Assembly (NCBI GenBank): GCA_014804645.1
Contig: JAAUZI010000074.1
Coordinates: forward strand, 1 to 56,454
Reading direction: 5' to 3'
Length of the DNA: 56,454 nt
Source of the DNA: Lachnospiraceae bacterium
Lineage (GTDB): Bacteria; Bacillota; Clostridia; Lachnospirales; Lachnospiraceae
The position numbers and the translations under genes are program-made. This document shows, in pieces, positions 25,053 through 34,243 of this stretch (within the stretch, counting starts at the first letter, position 1; each line of letters begins with the position of its first letter). The notes under the pieces are model-generated. The model was given only the letters and a program-made list of their open reading frames with translations, was not told the origin of the DNA and made no database searches.

Positions 25053-28000
25053 ATGTTGCCAATTCACTTGATTTCCGTTCTGTTTCTGGGCATGATGTAT
25101 TTTTTTATTTACAGAATGAATAAGAAACCTTCCTATGACACCAGAAAGGTGTTTCTGGTTTTACTGGCGGCGGCATTTCTTCTCCGCTGTGTCTTTGCGG
25201 GAAGCTCCGAGGGTTTTGCCAGCGACACTGCCTGTTTTGCCAGTTGGGCCAATCTGGCGTTTGAGGGGGGAATCAAAAATTTCTACGCCTCCGGCGTCTT
25301 TGCCGATTACCCCCCGGGATTTGTCTATGTGTTGTATATAATCGGGGCTATTTTTTCCCTGTTTAAAATTCCATACCTGTCAGCCCCCTGCCTGTTGCTG
25401 CTCAAACTGCCGGCGATTCTCTGTGATATGACCACCGCCCTGCTCTTTTACAAGATCGCCTCCAAAAAACTGCCTTCGCAGCAGGTTGTCATGCTGGCCG
25501 GATTGTATCTGTTTAATCCAGCCATCATTCTGAACTCCTCCATCTGGGGACAGGTGGACTCAGTGTTTACGCTGACTGTGCTGCTGATGTGCTGGTTTTT
25601 GACGGAGAATCAGATGACTCCCGCCTATATCGTGTTCGGAATCGGCGTGCTGTTAAAGCCTCAGACTCTGGTGTTTACTCCCGTGCTGCTCTACGGCATT
25701 GTGGACCGGGTCATTCTGTTCGATTTCAGCTGGAAAAAATTTTTCCATAACCTGTTTTCCGGTCTGACGGTTATCTTCTGCATGGTGTTGGCCTGTATGC
25801 CCTTTGGCCTGGATCTGGTGTTTCTGCAATACACCGCCACTCTGGGATCCTATCCCTACGTGGCGGTGAACGCCTTTAACCTATGGGGATTTTTCGGTCT
25901 GAACTGGATTTCTCAGGAGACGAGACTCCTGTTTTTCAGTTACCGCATCTGGGGCATCATAATTATCCTGTTGATTGTGCTGCTCTCGGCAATGCTCTTT
26001 TTCCGGGCACAGAACAAGGAAAGCAGGTACTTTACCACTGCCAGCTTTCTTATTGTCTCCATGTTCCTGTTCTCTGTCCGCATGCATGAGCGCTATCTGT
26101 ACCCCGCGCTGGCGCTGATTTTGTTTGCTTATGCAGTGCGTCCCTTGAAGGAGTTTCTGGAGGGATTTTTTGGTTTTACCATTATCCATTTATACAATAC
26201 CGCATTCATACTGTATTTTTATGACCCGAGCAATTACGACAGGAAAGCGCCGCTGATTGTAACCATCTCTGCCTGCATGGTCATATGCGGACTCTCCTAT
26301 TATTACACGTTGGTGCGCTATGATGTCCGGCAGGTGTCCGACAGAGAATCTTCTTTTACGTTCCTGTTGCCTTTCCGAATCAAATGGCGCAGAAAGAAAG
26401 CCGCACCCAAGCATTTCAGCTACGAGCCTGCCTCCAGCGAGGAAAAGCTGCCGTTTTTGGCTCAGGACGCCATCGTCCTCCTTTCCATTATGGCAGTATA
26501 CTGCCTGGTGGCATTCTGGGATCTGGGCAGCTTAAAGGCGCCCCAGTCGGACGCCATGCTGCAGCAGGGAGATCAGGTGGTGCTATACACCGGTGAGGAG
26601 CAGACAGCCTCCTATCTGTACTGGTATCTGGGAAATTATGAAAACCGCGGATTCACCCTGGAATACAAGACCGCCGAGACGGACCCCTGGCGGCCCGTGG
26701 GGGAAACTGGGCAGTTCACCATGACCAGTGTCTTTTCCTGGGGGCGTATGGCTCTGCCTGAAGACTGCCGATATCTGCTGCTGACCTGCAACTCCGACAA
26801 GGCCTCCATCATGGAACTGGCTCTGGCTGACGCCCAGGAGGTATCCTTCATGCCGCTCAACGCGCCGGACTATCAGGAACTGTTTGACGAGAGCGACACT
26901 TTCCCCGAGGACGGCATCAGTTTCCGCAACAGCACTTATTTTGACGAGATCTACCACGCCAGGACGGCCTATGAGTTCCTGCATGGTTTAACCACCTATG
27001 AGACCACCCATCCGCCTCTGGGCAAAATCATCATGTCCATCGGCGTTGCCATCTTTGGCATGAACCCCTTTGGCTGGAGATTCATGGGAACCCTGCTGGG
27101 CGTGCTGATGCTGCCGATTATTTATCTGCTGGCCCGCAATATCAGCGGAGACCGCCTGGCGGCAGGCTTTGCCTGTGTGCTGTTCGCCTTTGACTTTATG
27201 CATTTTACACAGACCAGACTGGCCACAATAGATGTTTTTGTAACCTTCTTCATTCTGCTGATGTACTATTTTATGTACCGCTACAGCAGGCTGAGTTTCT
27301 ACGACACACCGCTGGTGAAAACCTTTATTCCTCTGGGCGCCTGCGGCATTGCCATGGGACTGGGCATAGCCAGCAAGTGGACCGGCATATATGCCGGTGT
27401 GGGCCTGGCCGTGATATTTTTCCTCACGATGTACCGCAGATACCGGGAGTACCGCCTGGCGCTGAAACAGCCGTCCGGTGGTCCCAGCGGGCTTTTCTAC
27501 TCCCAGATTATCGCCACATTCTGGGGAAAAGCTGTAAAGACAATCCTTTTCTGCGTGGTCTTTTTCGTGTTGATTCCCGGCGGCATTTATCTGCTGTCCT
27601 ACATTCCCTTTGTAGGGGAGGAGACAGATCTGTGGGCCAAAATGATAGCCAACCAGCAGTATATGATGAACTATCATGCCAACCTGCAGGCTACGCATTA
27701 CTACTCGTCCCACTGGTACGAGTGGCCCACCATGGTACGGCCCATTTTCTACTACTCGGGCATTATCAGCGACACCACCCGGGAGGGAATCAGCGCCTTC
27801 GGCAATCCTCTGGTGTGGTGGGTGGGAATTCCCGCTTTTGTCTACATGCTATATCTGGTCTTCCGAAACAAAGACCGGACTGCCCTGTTTTTGTGTATTG
27901 CCTACCTGGCGCAGTACCTGCCCTGGATGCTTGTGGACAGATGTACCTTTATCTATCACTATTTCCCCAGCGTTCCTTTCGTGGTGCTGATGATTATGTA

Positions 28001-28190
28001 CGCCGCAGCAACGATGAAGGACATGCTGCCGGAGAAAAAATATTATATGGCGCTGGGTCTGTATGCGGCCGCCACCGTCGCCCTGTTCGCCCTGTTCTAT
28101 CCGGTATTGTCGGGCCACACCGTATCCATCGCGTATGTTGACACTTTCCTGCGGTGGATGAAGAGCTGGGTACTGATCTATGGAAATTAA
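25053..28190 (+). CDS. Fused double GT-C membrane glycosyltransferase (GT87-like plus PMT/GT39-like)
   Basis: 1045 residues, two polytopic halves. The N-terminal half (about 1-430) looks like a GT-C mannosyltransferase of the GT87/PIG-M-like group: Ser57-Asp58 after the first helix, LFNPAIILNSSIWGQVDSVF, GIGVLLKPQT and SVRMHERYLYPAL. A soluble linker with a beta-rich segment (about 520-625) follows. The C-terminal half (about 628-1045) is a protein O-mannosyltransferase-like domain with Asp631-Glu632 in FDEIYHARTAYEFL, THPPLGKIIMSIG, and WRFMGTLLGVLMLP. It probably transfers sugars from polyprenyl-phosphate donors to extracytoplasmic proteins or glycans. GGGGAG lies nine bases before the ATG. 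It stands alone and diverges from the sortase cluster. Confidence 0.85.
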   Translation: MLPIHLISVLFLGMMYFFIYRMNKKPSYDTRKVFLVLLAAAFLLRCVFAGSSEGFASDTACFASWANLAFEGGIKNFYASGVFADYPPGFVYVLYIIGAIFSLFKIPYLSAPCLLLLKLPAILCDMTTALLFYKIASKKLPSQQVVMLAGLYLFNPAIILNSSIWGQVDSVFTLTVLLMCWFLTENQMTPAYIVFGIGVLLKPQTLVFTPVLLYGIVDRVILFDFSWKKFFHNLFSGLTVIFCMVLACMPFGLDLVFLQYTATLGSYPYVAVNAFNLWGFFGLNWISQETRLLFFSYRIWGIIIILLIVLLSAMLFFRAQNKESRYFTTASFLIVSMFLFSVRMHERYLYPALALILFAYAVRPLKEFLEGFFGFTIIHLYNTAFILYFYDPSNYDRKAPLIVTISACMVICGLSYYYTLVRYDVRQVSDRESSFTFLLPFRIKWRRKKAAPKHFSYEPASSEEKLPFLAQDAIVLLSIMAVYCLVAFWDLGSLKAPQSDAMLQQGDQVVLYTGEEQTASYLYWYLGNYENRGFTLEYKTAETDPWRPVGETGQFTMTSVFSWGRMALPEDCRYLLLTCNSDKASIMELALADAQEVSFMPLNAPDYQELFDESDTFPEDGISFRNSTYFDEIYHARTAYEFLHGLTTYETTHPPLGKIIMSIGVAIFGMNPFGWRFMGTLLGVLMLPIIYLLARNISGDRLAAGFACVLFAFDFMHFTQTRLATIDVFVTFFILLMYYFMYRYSRLSFYDTPLVKTFIPLGACGIAMGLGIASKWTGIYAGVGLAVIFFLTMYRRYREYRLALKQPSGGPSGLFYSQIIATFWGKAVKTILFCVVFFVLIPGGIYLLSYIPFVGEETDLWAKMIANQQYMMNYHANLQATHYYSSHWYEWPTMVRPIFYYSGIISDTTREGISAFGNPLVWWVGIPAFVYMLYLVFRNKDRTALFLCIAYLAQYLPWMLVDRCTFIYHYFPSVPFVVLMIMYAAATMKDMLPEKKYYMALGLYAAATVALFALFYPVLSGHTVSIAYVDTFLRWMKSWVLIYGN

Positions 28191-28238
28191 CTGTGAAAGC
28201 TGATGGATTTTAAAATAGACTTCGCACCTGAACTGTGA

Positions 28239-28244
28239 TATACT
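28239..28244 (+). promoter_or_regulatory. Possible promoter of the small coiled-coil gene
   Basis: TGATATACT (extended -10, TATACT at 28239-28244) with only a weak -35. It lies 48 bases before the ATG at 28293. Confidence 0.4.
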
Positions 28245-28292
28245 ATATGTACTCGGTATTCAACCAGTATTCATAATAAAGGCGGTGATAAT

Positions 28293-28550
28293 ATGACAGA
28301 CAGCGAAAAGCTTGATCTGATTCTTTCTAAGTTAGAAAAGCTCGATAAGCTTGATAAAGACGTCACAGATATTAAGTTGACGCTTGAAAACGAGATCCGG
28401 GTCAATATCCAGCGAGTAGCTGAAGGGCATCTTGATTTATCAAGGAACCTACATGAAGCAATGAGGCCAAGTAACGAGGTTGAAATGTTGGCTATCAAAG
28501 TAAGGATGCTTGAAACAGATATTCGTGATATAAAAGCGCGGTTAGCATAA
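28293..28550 (+). CDS. Small coiled-coil protein of unknown function
   Basis: 85 residues, almost entirely helical with Leu/Ile heptads (LDLILSKLEKLDKLDKDVTD at the start, VRMLETDIRDIKARLA at the end). It has a central AEGHLDLSRNLHEAM segment. This pattern (coiled coil, then a conserved 'EGHLDL' piece, then a second coiled coil) is common in short clostridial proteins without known role. GGCGGTG precedes the ATG and a strong terminator follows, so it is a single-gene unit. It may oligomerise. Confidence 0.75.
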   Translation: MTDSEKLDLILSKLEKLDKLDKDVTDIKLTLENEIRVNIQRVAEGHLDLSRNLHEAMRPSNEVEMLAIKVRMLETDIRDIKARLA

Positions 28551-28577
28551 CCCAAACTACATATATAACACATAAGG

Positions 28578-28616
28578 GTGTAAAGTCCACTGATTTATAA
28601 GGACTTTACACTTTTT
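28578..28616 (+). terminator. Terminator of the small coiled-coil gene
   Basis: GTGTAAAGTCC pairs perfectly with 28601-28611 around a 12-base loop, followed by TTTTT. Confidence 0.9.
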
Positions 28617-28656
28617 GTTTATAAAAAGATTCCGTTATGCAAAAGTATTTCAAACA

Positions 28657-28700
28657 AAAAGTCCAGAACCCTCGATTCTATCAAGGTCTTCTGGACTTTT
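28657..28700 (-). terminator. Terminator of the tRNA-Val/tRNA-Met operon
   Basis: AAAAGTCCAGAA pairs perfectly with TTCTGGACTTTT, and the inner part CCTTGA/TCGAGG can also pair. On the minus strand it is followed by TTTTTG. Confidence 0.9.
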
Positions 28701-28704
28701 AAAG

Positions 28705-28778
28705 TAGCGAGAGGGGGATTTGAACCCTCGACACCACGGGTATGAACCGTGTGCTCTAGCCAACTGAGCTATCTCGCC
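28705..28778 (-). tRNA. tRNA-Met (anticodon CAT, elongator type)
   Basis: Cloverleaf: acceptor GGCGAGA/TCTCGCT, anticodon stem CACGG/CCGTG with loop TTCATAC, T stem with GGTTCAAAT. The first base pair (G-U) and body resemble elongator Met rather than the initiator, which has a mismatched first pair. CCA is not encoded. It follows tRNA-Val after 4 bases. Confidence 0.93.
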
Positions 28779-28782
28779 ACAC

Positions 28783-28855
28783 TGGAACCTATAGGGCTCG
28801 AACCTATGACCCTCTGCTTGTAAGGCAGATGCTCTCCCAGCTGAGCTAAGATTCC
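28783..28855 (-). tRNA. tRNA-Val (anticodon TAC)
   Basis: Cloverleaf: acceptor GGAATCT/AGGTTCC, D stem GCTC/GAGC, anticodon stem TCTGC/GCAGA with loop CTTACAA, T stem with GGTTCGAGC. First gene of a two-tRNA transcript. Confidence 0.95.
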
Positions 28856-28887
28856 CTAAGTCGGCTGTCTTAACAACCGACTTGATT

Positions 28888-28916
28888 AGTATACTATGGG
28901 TAAACAGGTTTGTCAA
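28888..28916 (-). promoter_or_regulatory. Promoter of the tRNA-Val/tRNA-Met operon
   Basis: On the minus strand TTGACA (28911-28916), a 17-base spacer and TATACT (28888-28893). A small hairpin (AAGTCGG/CCGACTT, 28859-28884) lies between the promoter and the first tRNA. Confidence 0.88.
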
Positions 28917-28937
28917 CCATATTTTTACAAAATCAGC

Positions 28938-30725
28938 TTACATTTTCTCGGGAGCCTCAAAGCCCAGCACATGGATACAGGTCTCCAGCACGTCCCGGGT
29001 CAGGATGAGCAGCGCGATCAGACTCTTCTTCTGGCTCTCGTCCTCCTCGGACAGTATCTGGGTCTCATGGTAAAAGTGGTTGAAGGCGTTGGCCAGGTCG
29101 TAAATGAACGCGCATACCCGGTGGGGCGCCGTCTCCTCGCTGGCGCTCTCCATCATGGCGTTGAAACCTGCCAGCTGCATCATCATCTGTTTCTGGGCCT
29201 GCCCTGTCGCCGCCTGCAGCACAAGCTCCTCATCGTCCAGGCTGCCGCCCTGCTGCACATACTTAGCCAAAATAGATTTAATCCGCACGATGGTATACAG
29301 GATATAGGGACCTGTATCCCCCTCAAAGGAGGTAAAGCGGTCCATGTCAAAGATATAGTCCTTGGAGGCCTGATTGGACAGATCCCCATAGAGCAAGGCC
29401 GAAATGGCAACAATATCCGCTACGGCTGCCGCCTCCTCCTCGCTCATCTCTCTGCCCTCTTTGATCTTGCGCAGCATCTCCTCCTTAGTATCCTGAATCA
29501 GGGTCTCAAGGCGCATCACGCCGCCGTCCCTGGTCTTAAAAGGCTTGCCGTCCTTGCCGTTGACAGTGCCGAACCCAATCCATTTCAGCTCCGTCTCAGG
29601 CTCCACCAGCTTTGTCTTGCGGGCACAACGGAATACCTGGTCAAAATACAGGTCCTGGCGCTTGTCCGTCAGGTAGATAATCTGATCCGGGTGATACAGG
29701 CGCATACGCTCCAAAATGGTAGCCAGATCCGAGGTATTGTACAGAGACGCCCCGTCGGACTTTAAAATCATGCACGGGGGAACCTCCTTGGTGTCCGTCT
29801 CTTCCTTCACATCCACCACCAATGCGCCCTCGCTGATATAGGCGTAGCCGCCGTCTTTCATATCCTGCACCATCTCAGGAATCAGGTCATGAACATCGCT
29901 TTCCCCTTTCCACAGGTCAAACTCCACGTTCAGACTGCCGTATATCTTCTTCAGATCCGGCAGGGATACATTCATGATATGCTTCCACAAGGCGCGATAT
30001 CCTCTTGCCCCGTTCTGCATCTTATAGGTGGCCTCCATCGCCTGAGCCTTGTATTCCGGATCTTCCTTGGATTTCTTGCTGGCCTCCGGATAGATCTCCC
30101 CGAGATCTGCCAGAGTAAAGGGCGGCTCCGCAGGATACTCCCCCACATAGCTGTCATCAAAATACACCAGGTCAGGCTGACGCTCCTTCAATCCCATAAT
30201 CACCAGCCCCATCTGCAGGCCCCAGTCCCCCAGATGGGCGTCGCCGATGACCTCATGCCCGGCATACCGACAGATGCGCTTAATGCTCTCGCCGATGACT
30301 GCAGAGCGCAGATGACCCACATGCAGGGGCTTGGCCACATTGGCTCCGCCGTAATCAATGACAATCTTCCGGGGTTTTGCAGGCTCCTCCAGTCCGAATT
30401 TCTCCGCCCTGCGCATCTCCCGCAGATAATCCCTCAAAAACTCCTCTGAAAGTTTCAGATTCAAAAAGCCGGGGGCCACCGCCTCCGCCTGAGAAAACAC
30501 CTTGCTGCCGCGCAGTTTTTCCGCCACCTCGTTCGCAATCATAATGGGAGCTTTTTTGAACTTTTTAGCCCCTGCCATGGCGCCGTTACACTGATATTCA
30601 CACAGATCGGGCCGATTGGACACCGTCACGCGTCCCAGCCGACTGCCGGCCTGGGCCTCCCCGTATCCGGCCGCCTCAAAGGCTGTCTGCATCTCCTCCG
30701 ATATCATGTCCAACATCTTTTTCAT
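28938..30725 (-). CDS. argS: Arginyl-tRNA synthetase
   Basis: 595 residues. It has the N-terminal tRNA-binding domain (about 1-95). The catalytic domain contains DYGGANVAKPLHVGHLRSA (HIGH motif as HVGH), and the anticodon-binding DALR domain includes FNHFYHE near the C-terminus. Like most ArgRS it lacks a standard KMSKS. It attaches arginine to tRNA-Arg; the reaction needs tRNA for amino-acid activation. GAGGAG lies upstream of the ATG. It follows queH on the same strand after a 101-base gap, in which no T-box is visible. Confidence 0.97.
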   Translation of the reverse strand: MKKMLDMISEEMQTAFEAAGYGEAQAGSRLGRVTVSNRPDLCEYQCNGAMAGAKKFKKAPIMIANEVAEKLRGSKVFSQAEAVAPGFLNLKLSEEFLRDYLREMRRAEKFGLEEPAKPRKIVIDYGGANVAKPLHVGHLRSAVIGESIKRICRYAGHEVIGDAHLGDWGLQMGLVIMGLKERQPDLVYFDDSYVGEYPAEPPFTLADLGEIYPEASKKSKEDPEYKAQAMEATYKMQNGARGYRALWKHIMNVSLPDLKKIYGSLNVEFDLWKGESDVHDLIPEMVQDMKDGGYAYISEGALVVDVKEETDTKEVPPCMILKSDGASLYNTSDLATILERMRLYHPDQIIYLTDKRQDLYFDQVFRCARKTKLVEPETELKWIGFGTVNGKDGKPFKTRDGGVMRLETLIQDTKEEMLRKIKEGREMSEEEAAAVADIVAISALLYGDLSNQASKDYIFDMDRFTSFEGDTGPYILYTIVRIKSILAKYVQQGGSLDDEELVLQAATGQAQKQMMMQLAGFNAMMESASEETAPHRVCAFIYDLANAFNHFYHETQILSEEDESQKKSLIALLILTRDVLETCIHVLGFEAPEKM

Positions 30726-30826
30726 AAAAGCACACTCCTCACAAAAAGTATGCGCTCATTATAGCCCTTTTCCCCGCGTCTGGCAATATTTTCTTACAAA
30801 AAAACAAAAATATTACCTGTTTGCGC

Positions 30827-31444
30827 CTATCTCTCCCGCTTGGAAAAAACACAGCCGCAGTAATCCTGACGGTACAACTCATACTTTGCGGACAACTCCA
30901 CCGATCGCTTATAGCCGTCTTTCTTTTTAAAATCCGAGGGCAGCCAGGAAATGCCGTATGTAGACGCCAGCTCCTCCCCGATACGGTTGAGCAGCGGCGC
31001 ATTTTTCAGGGGACTGATGGACAGCGTGGTAGTGAAATAGTCCGCTCCCACCGCCAGCGCCTGCCGGGCAGTCTCCTCCAGCCGCAGTCTGAAACACCCC
31101 TCACAGCGCTCACCGCCCTCCGGACAGTTCTCCAGTCCTCTGGCCATTTCAAAAAAGCGCTCCGGCTCATACTCTCCCTCCAGCACCTGAATGGGATATC
31201 TGCCTCTCTCCCGGTTCAAGCACTCTATCAGGTGTTTCTGCTCCGCCATCCGATGCCGATATTCTTCCTGCGGGGAGATGTTGGGGTTGTAGTAGAAAAC
31301 AGTGATGAGAAAATATACGCTCAGATACTCCAGGACATAACTGCTGCAGGGGGCACAGCAGCTGTGCAGAAACAGCCGCTTTTCCCCCCTGGGTATCTCT
31401 CTCAATATATTGTCCAGCTCCCGCTGATAATTTCTTTGGTTCAT
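30827..31444 (-). CDS. queH: Epoxyqueuosine reductase QueH
   Basis: 205 residues. The family signature is complete: FLHSCCAPCSSYVLEYL (Cys29, Cys30, Cys33), CPEGGERCEGCFRLRLEETA in the middle, and a C-terminal DYCGCVFS. These cysteines bind an Fe-S cluster and a second iron in the characterised enzyme. It performs the last step of queuosine synthesis in tRNA wobble position 34, replacing the cobalamin-dependent QueG. Downstream of the superoxide dismutase gene by 45 bases on the same strand. Confidence 0.93.
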   Translation of the reverse strand: MNQRNYQRELDNILREIPRGEKRLFLHSCCAPCSSYVLEYLSVYFLITVFYYNPNISPQEEYRHRMAEQKHLIECLNRERGRYPIQVLEGEYEPERFFEMARGLENCPEGGERCEGCFRLRLEETARQALAVGADYFTTTLSISPLKNAPLLNRIGEELASTYGISWLPSDFKKKDGYKRSVELSAKYELYRQDYCGCVFSKRER

Positions 31445-31489
31445 GGTAAAAGTCCTTTATTTAGATTTTCTCTGGTTAGAATTCCCTGG

Positions 31490-32122
31490 TTACGCCCGGA
31501 TAGCCTCCTCATACAGGCGCTCGACCTTTTTCCAGTGGATCAGATTAAACCACCCGTCCACATAAGCCGCCCGCAGATTCTGATACTGCAGATAATAGGC
31601 ATGCTCCCACACGTCCACCAGCAGAATCGGAGTTACCTGAGTCAGATCCGGCACATTCTGGTTGGGAGTTTGCAGGATGGAAAGTCTGCCGTCCTTGTCC
31701 GTGACCAGCCATGCCCAGCCTGAGCCAAACTGGGATGTAGCCGCCTGTTTCATCTGCTCCTTCCACTGATTATAGCTGCCAAAGTCCCTGTCGATGGCAT
31801 CTGCCAGCGCGCCCTCTGGCATCTGTCCCATGGGCTGGCGCATGGTTCCGAAATAGAGTTCGTGATTGAACACGCCGCCTCCGTTGTTGCGTATGGCTGT
31901 CTGAACCGCAGCCGGGAGTCTGTCCAGATTTATCAGCAGCTCCTTCAGATTCATTTTCTGCAGCTCCGGATAGTCCGCCAGCGCTGCGTTCAGATTGTCC
32001 ACATATGTCTTATAATGCTTGTCATGATGGAAATGCAAGGTCCTTTCATCCAGGATCGGCGTCAGTGCGTCATAGTCGTAGGGCAGTGGCTGCACTACAA
32101 AGGGATAGGTTTCTGCCTGCAT
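31490..32122 (-). CDS. sodA: Superoxide dismutase (Fe/Mn type)
   Basis: 210 residues from the ATG at 32122 with GGAGG just upstream; the frame to 32149 would extend before the site. Metal ligands are visible: His in LHFHHDKHY, His in FNHELYFGTM, and Asp and His in LLVDVWEHAYYLQY. It converts superoxide to oxygen and peroxide in the cytoplasm. Fe or Mn preference cannot be read with confidence. In an anaerobe it indicates exposure to oxygen; next to it lies queH, whose cofactor is oxygen-sensitive. Confidence 0.95.
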   Translation of the reverse strand: MQAETYPFVVQPLPYDYDALTPILDERTLHFHHDKHYKTYVDNLNAALADYPELQKMNLKELLINLDRLPAAVQTAIRNNGGGVFNHELYFGTMRQPMGQMPEGALADAIDRDFGSYNQWKEQMKQAATSQFGSGWAWLVTDKDGRLSILQTPNQNVPDLTQVTPILLVDVWEHAYYLQYQNLRAAYVDGWFNLIHWKKVERLYEEAIRA

Positions 32123-32188
32123 AGGTCCTCCTTCTGGTGAGATCACCACATATGATGTTTTAGCCTAGTATATGCAGTTTCTTCCAGT

Positions 32189-34243
32189 TTATCCCTGTAA
32201 ATCCGCTGGCAGCTGCCTATTTTCCTTTTCCTGATGCAGGGCGAGAAGTTCCGGTTCCGGCTCGGGCTGCGGCGCTATGGGAAAAGTCAGTATCACTTTG
32301 AACAGATCTCCGTCCGTTACAAGCTGCATGCTCCCCCCCTGCAGCTCCGTCAGGTTTTTGGCGATGGCCAATCCCAACCCGTTGCCCTCCGTGTGCCTGG
32401 ACTTGTCACCCCTCACAAAGCGCTCCATCAACTCGGACGCATCCATGTCCAGCGGCTGGCTGGATATGTTCTTAAAGGTCAGCACCGCCTGCTCCTCCTG
32501 AGTCTTTAGACTCGTAGTTTCCAAAAGCAGATACACCCTTGTTTCGCTCTGGGCATATTTGCAGATATTGGTCATTAGATTGTCCAGAATCCGCCATAGC
32601 ATCCGGGTATCCGCCATAATCCAGACAGGTTCCTGGCACTGTTTCACAATCAGGTCAATCCCTCTCTCCTGCAGTCTCTGCTCAAATTCTCCCATGGCCT
32701 GGCTCAGCAGCACCCCCGCCTGACAGCGCTCCAGATACACCTCCAGATTGCCCGTAGCCGCTTTGGATACCTCCATCAGATCCTCAATCAATTTCTTCAG
32801 CCTGGTGGACTGCCTATACAGCACCTGGGCGTACTCCATGGTTTTATCACTGTCCAGAGGGTCCCTGCCAATCAAGTCAGCATAGTTGATAATGGAAGTC
32901 AGCGGGGTCTTGATATCATGGGACACATTGGTTATCAGTTCGGTCTTCAGGTGTTCGCTCTTGATCTGGTCCGCCACAGCGTCCGCCACCACATGGGATA
33001 TGGCGTTCAAATCCTGCGCAAAACACAGCATATCCCCCGTCATTCCCTCTAACGGAATCTGATAGCCCAGATTTCCCCCCGCAAGCTCCCGGCCTGAAGT
33101 CTTTAGGCGCATTATACTGTCGGCAATCCGCAGCGTCAAAATCACCATGAGCATCTTTTCCGCCCCCCACAGCAGCCAGACGATCCAGCCGCCATGGCCG
33201 GACAGCCACCCCTGCAGGGATTCCAGACTTTTCACATGCATAACCCCTCGGCACGCCAGACCGATGCCGACTGCCTCCAGAACACAGAACAGCACCAGCG
33301 CGATCAACACTTTATTGAACCAGGGCACCTGTTTCCAGGTCTCCCGGGGTGCTTTCAATACTCTGCCCAGCAACCCCCGATATTTTTTCTGCCCCCACCT
33401 GACATAGACGGACAGATGCAGCACAAAGCCCAGCAACAGGATTCCCAGGAGCATCCACCACAAAGTCATCCTCCACACGCTCTGCCCGAGCACACTCAGC
33501 ATCGGTTCCGGGCCATTGTCCCAGGTAATCGGGATATCCCAGACAAAGGGCTGTCCGCATCCCCAGAGCCATACCGCCACTGCAGCTATCCACCAGAGTA
33601 ACAGTTTTTCCACGGGCATTTTGAACATTCTCCCCGCATATGCCTCCTGCTTTTTCGAGGACTGCCCGCTCCCCTTGAGCAGCTGCCACAGTCCTGCCAG
33701 CATCAGAACAAAAGCGATTCTCGCGGCAAAAAAGTACCCCCTTGTCCAATCCTCCAGGTTAAGCGGCAATCCCTCCAGGTACATCGGAGGCGCCATCATC
33801 TGCTGCACTTCCAGATAGGCGATTTTCACCAGGTATTCCGCCGCATCTTTCGGAACTCGCTGCGGTTTCTCCTGCATTTCCCCTGAGAACCAGTAGCTGT
33901 ACTGCAAAATATGCCCGTCTATCATCTGAATCTGCTGCGTATCCTCGGACCTGTAATTCCCTCCCAGACGTCTGCCGCTGGTCTTCAAAATCACATAGCT
34001 TATATTTTCCCGGTCCGCATAGATCTGCACCTGCTCCATGCCCTGAGCCAGGTAGATTCGCATAATTTCCTCCGCCTGGATATCGGCATAGTATTCCAGC
34101 GCTATTAACCGGTTGTCGTCTCGCTGCCGGTACTCGTCCAGACAGCGGCAGCAGATTCCCGCCAATGTACTGAAGGCCGCCACTCCCATGGTCAACACCA
34201 CCGCCAGACAGAGAAGACATCTCACAATGCCCCTTCTCCTCAT
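32189..34243 (-). CDS. Membrane sensor histidine kinase
   Basis: 684 residues. An N-terminal membrane segment (about 8-30) is followed by an extracytoplasmic sensor of about 130 residues. A block of further membrane segments (about 170-375, at least five) then leads to a linker, a HisKA domain with the phospho-acceptor His in ITNVSHDIKTPLTSIINYA, and an HATPase domain (LWRILDNLMTNICKYAQ, then GNGLGLAIAKNL). It is unusual in combining an extracellular domain with many membrane helices. Its ATG overlaps the response-regulator stop by four bases (ATGA), so the two are co-translated and surely form a pair. Confidence 0.95.
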   Translation of the reverse strand: MRRRGIVRCLLCLAVVLTMGVAAFSTLAGICCRCLDEYRQRDDNRLIALEYYADIQAEEIMRIYLAQGMEQVQIYADRENISYVILKTSGRRLGGNYRSEDTQQIQMIDGHILQYSYWFSGEMQEKPQRVPKDAAEYLVKIAYLEVQQMMAPPMYLEGLPLNLEDWTRGYFFAARIAFVLMLAGLWQLLKGSGQSSKKQEAYAGRMFKMPVEKLLLWWIAAVAVWLWGCGQPFVWDIPITWDNGPEPMLSVLGQSVWRMTLWWMLLGILLLGFVLHLSVYVRWGQKKYRGLLGRVLKAPRETWKQVPWFNKVLIALVLFCVLEAVGIGLACRGVMHVKSLESLQGWLSGHGGWIVWLLWGAEKMLMVILTLRIADSIMRLKTSGRELAGGNLGYQIPLEGMTGDMLCFAQDLNAISHVVADAVADQIKSEHLKTELITNVSHDIKTPLTSIINYADLIGRDPLDSDKTMEYAQVLYRQSTRLKKLIEDLMEVSKAATGNLEVYLERCQAGVLLSQAMGEFEQRLQERGIDLIVKQCQEPVWIMADTRMLWRILDNLMTNICKYAQSETRVYLLLETTSLKTQEEQAVLTFKNISSQPLDMDASELMERFVRGDKSRHTEGNGLGLAIAKNLTELQGGSMQLVTDGDLFKVILTFPIAPQPEPEPELLALHQEKENRQLPADLQG

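Noticed and set aside
30726..30826. T-box leader ahead of argS, or ahead of cysE/cysS
   Set aside because: No T-box sequence (the conserved TGG-containing bulge) or stem I specifier arm is visible in these short gaps.
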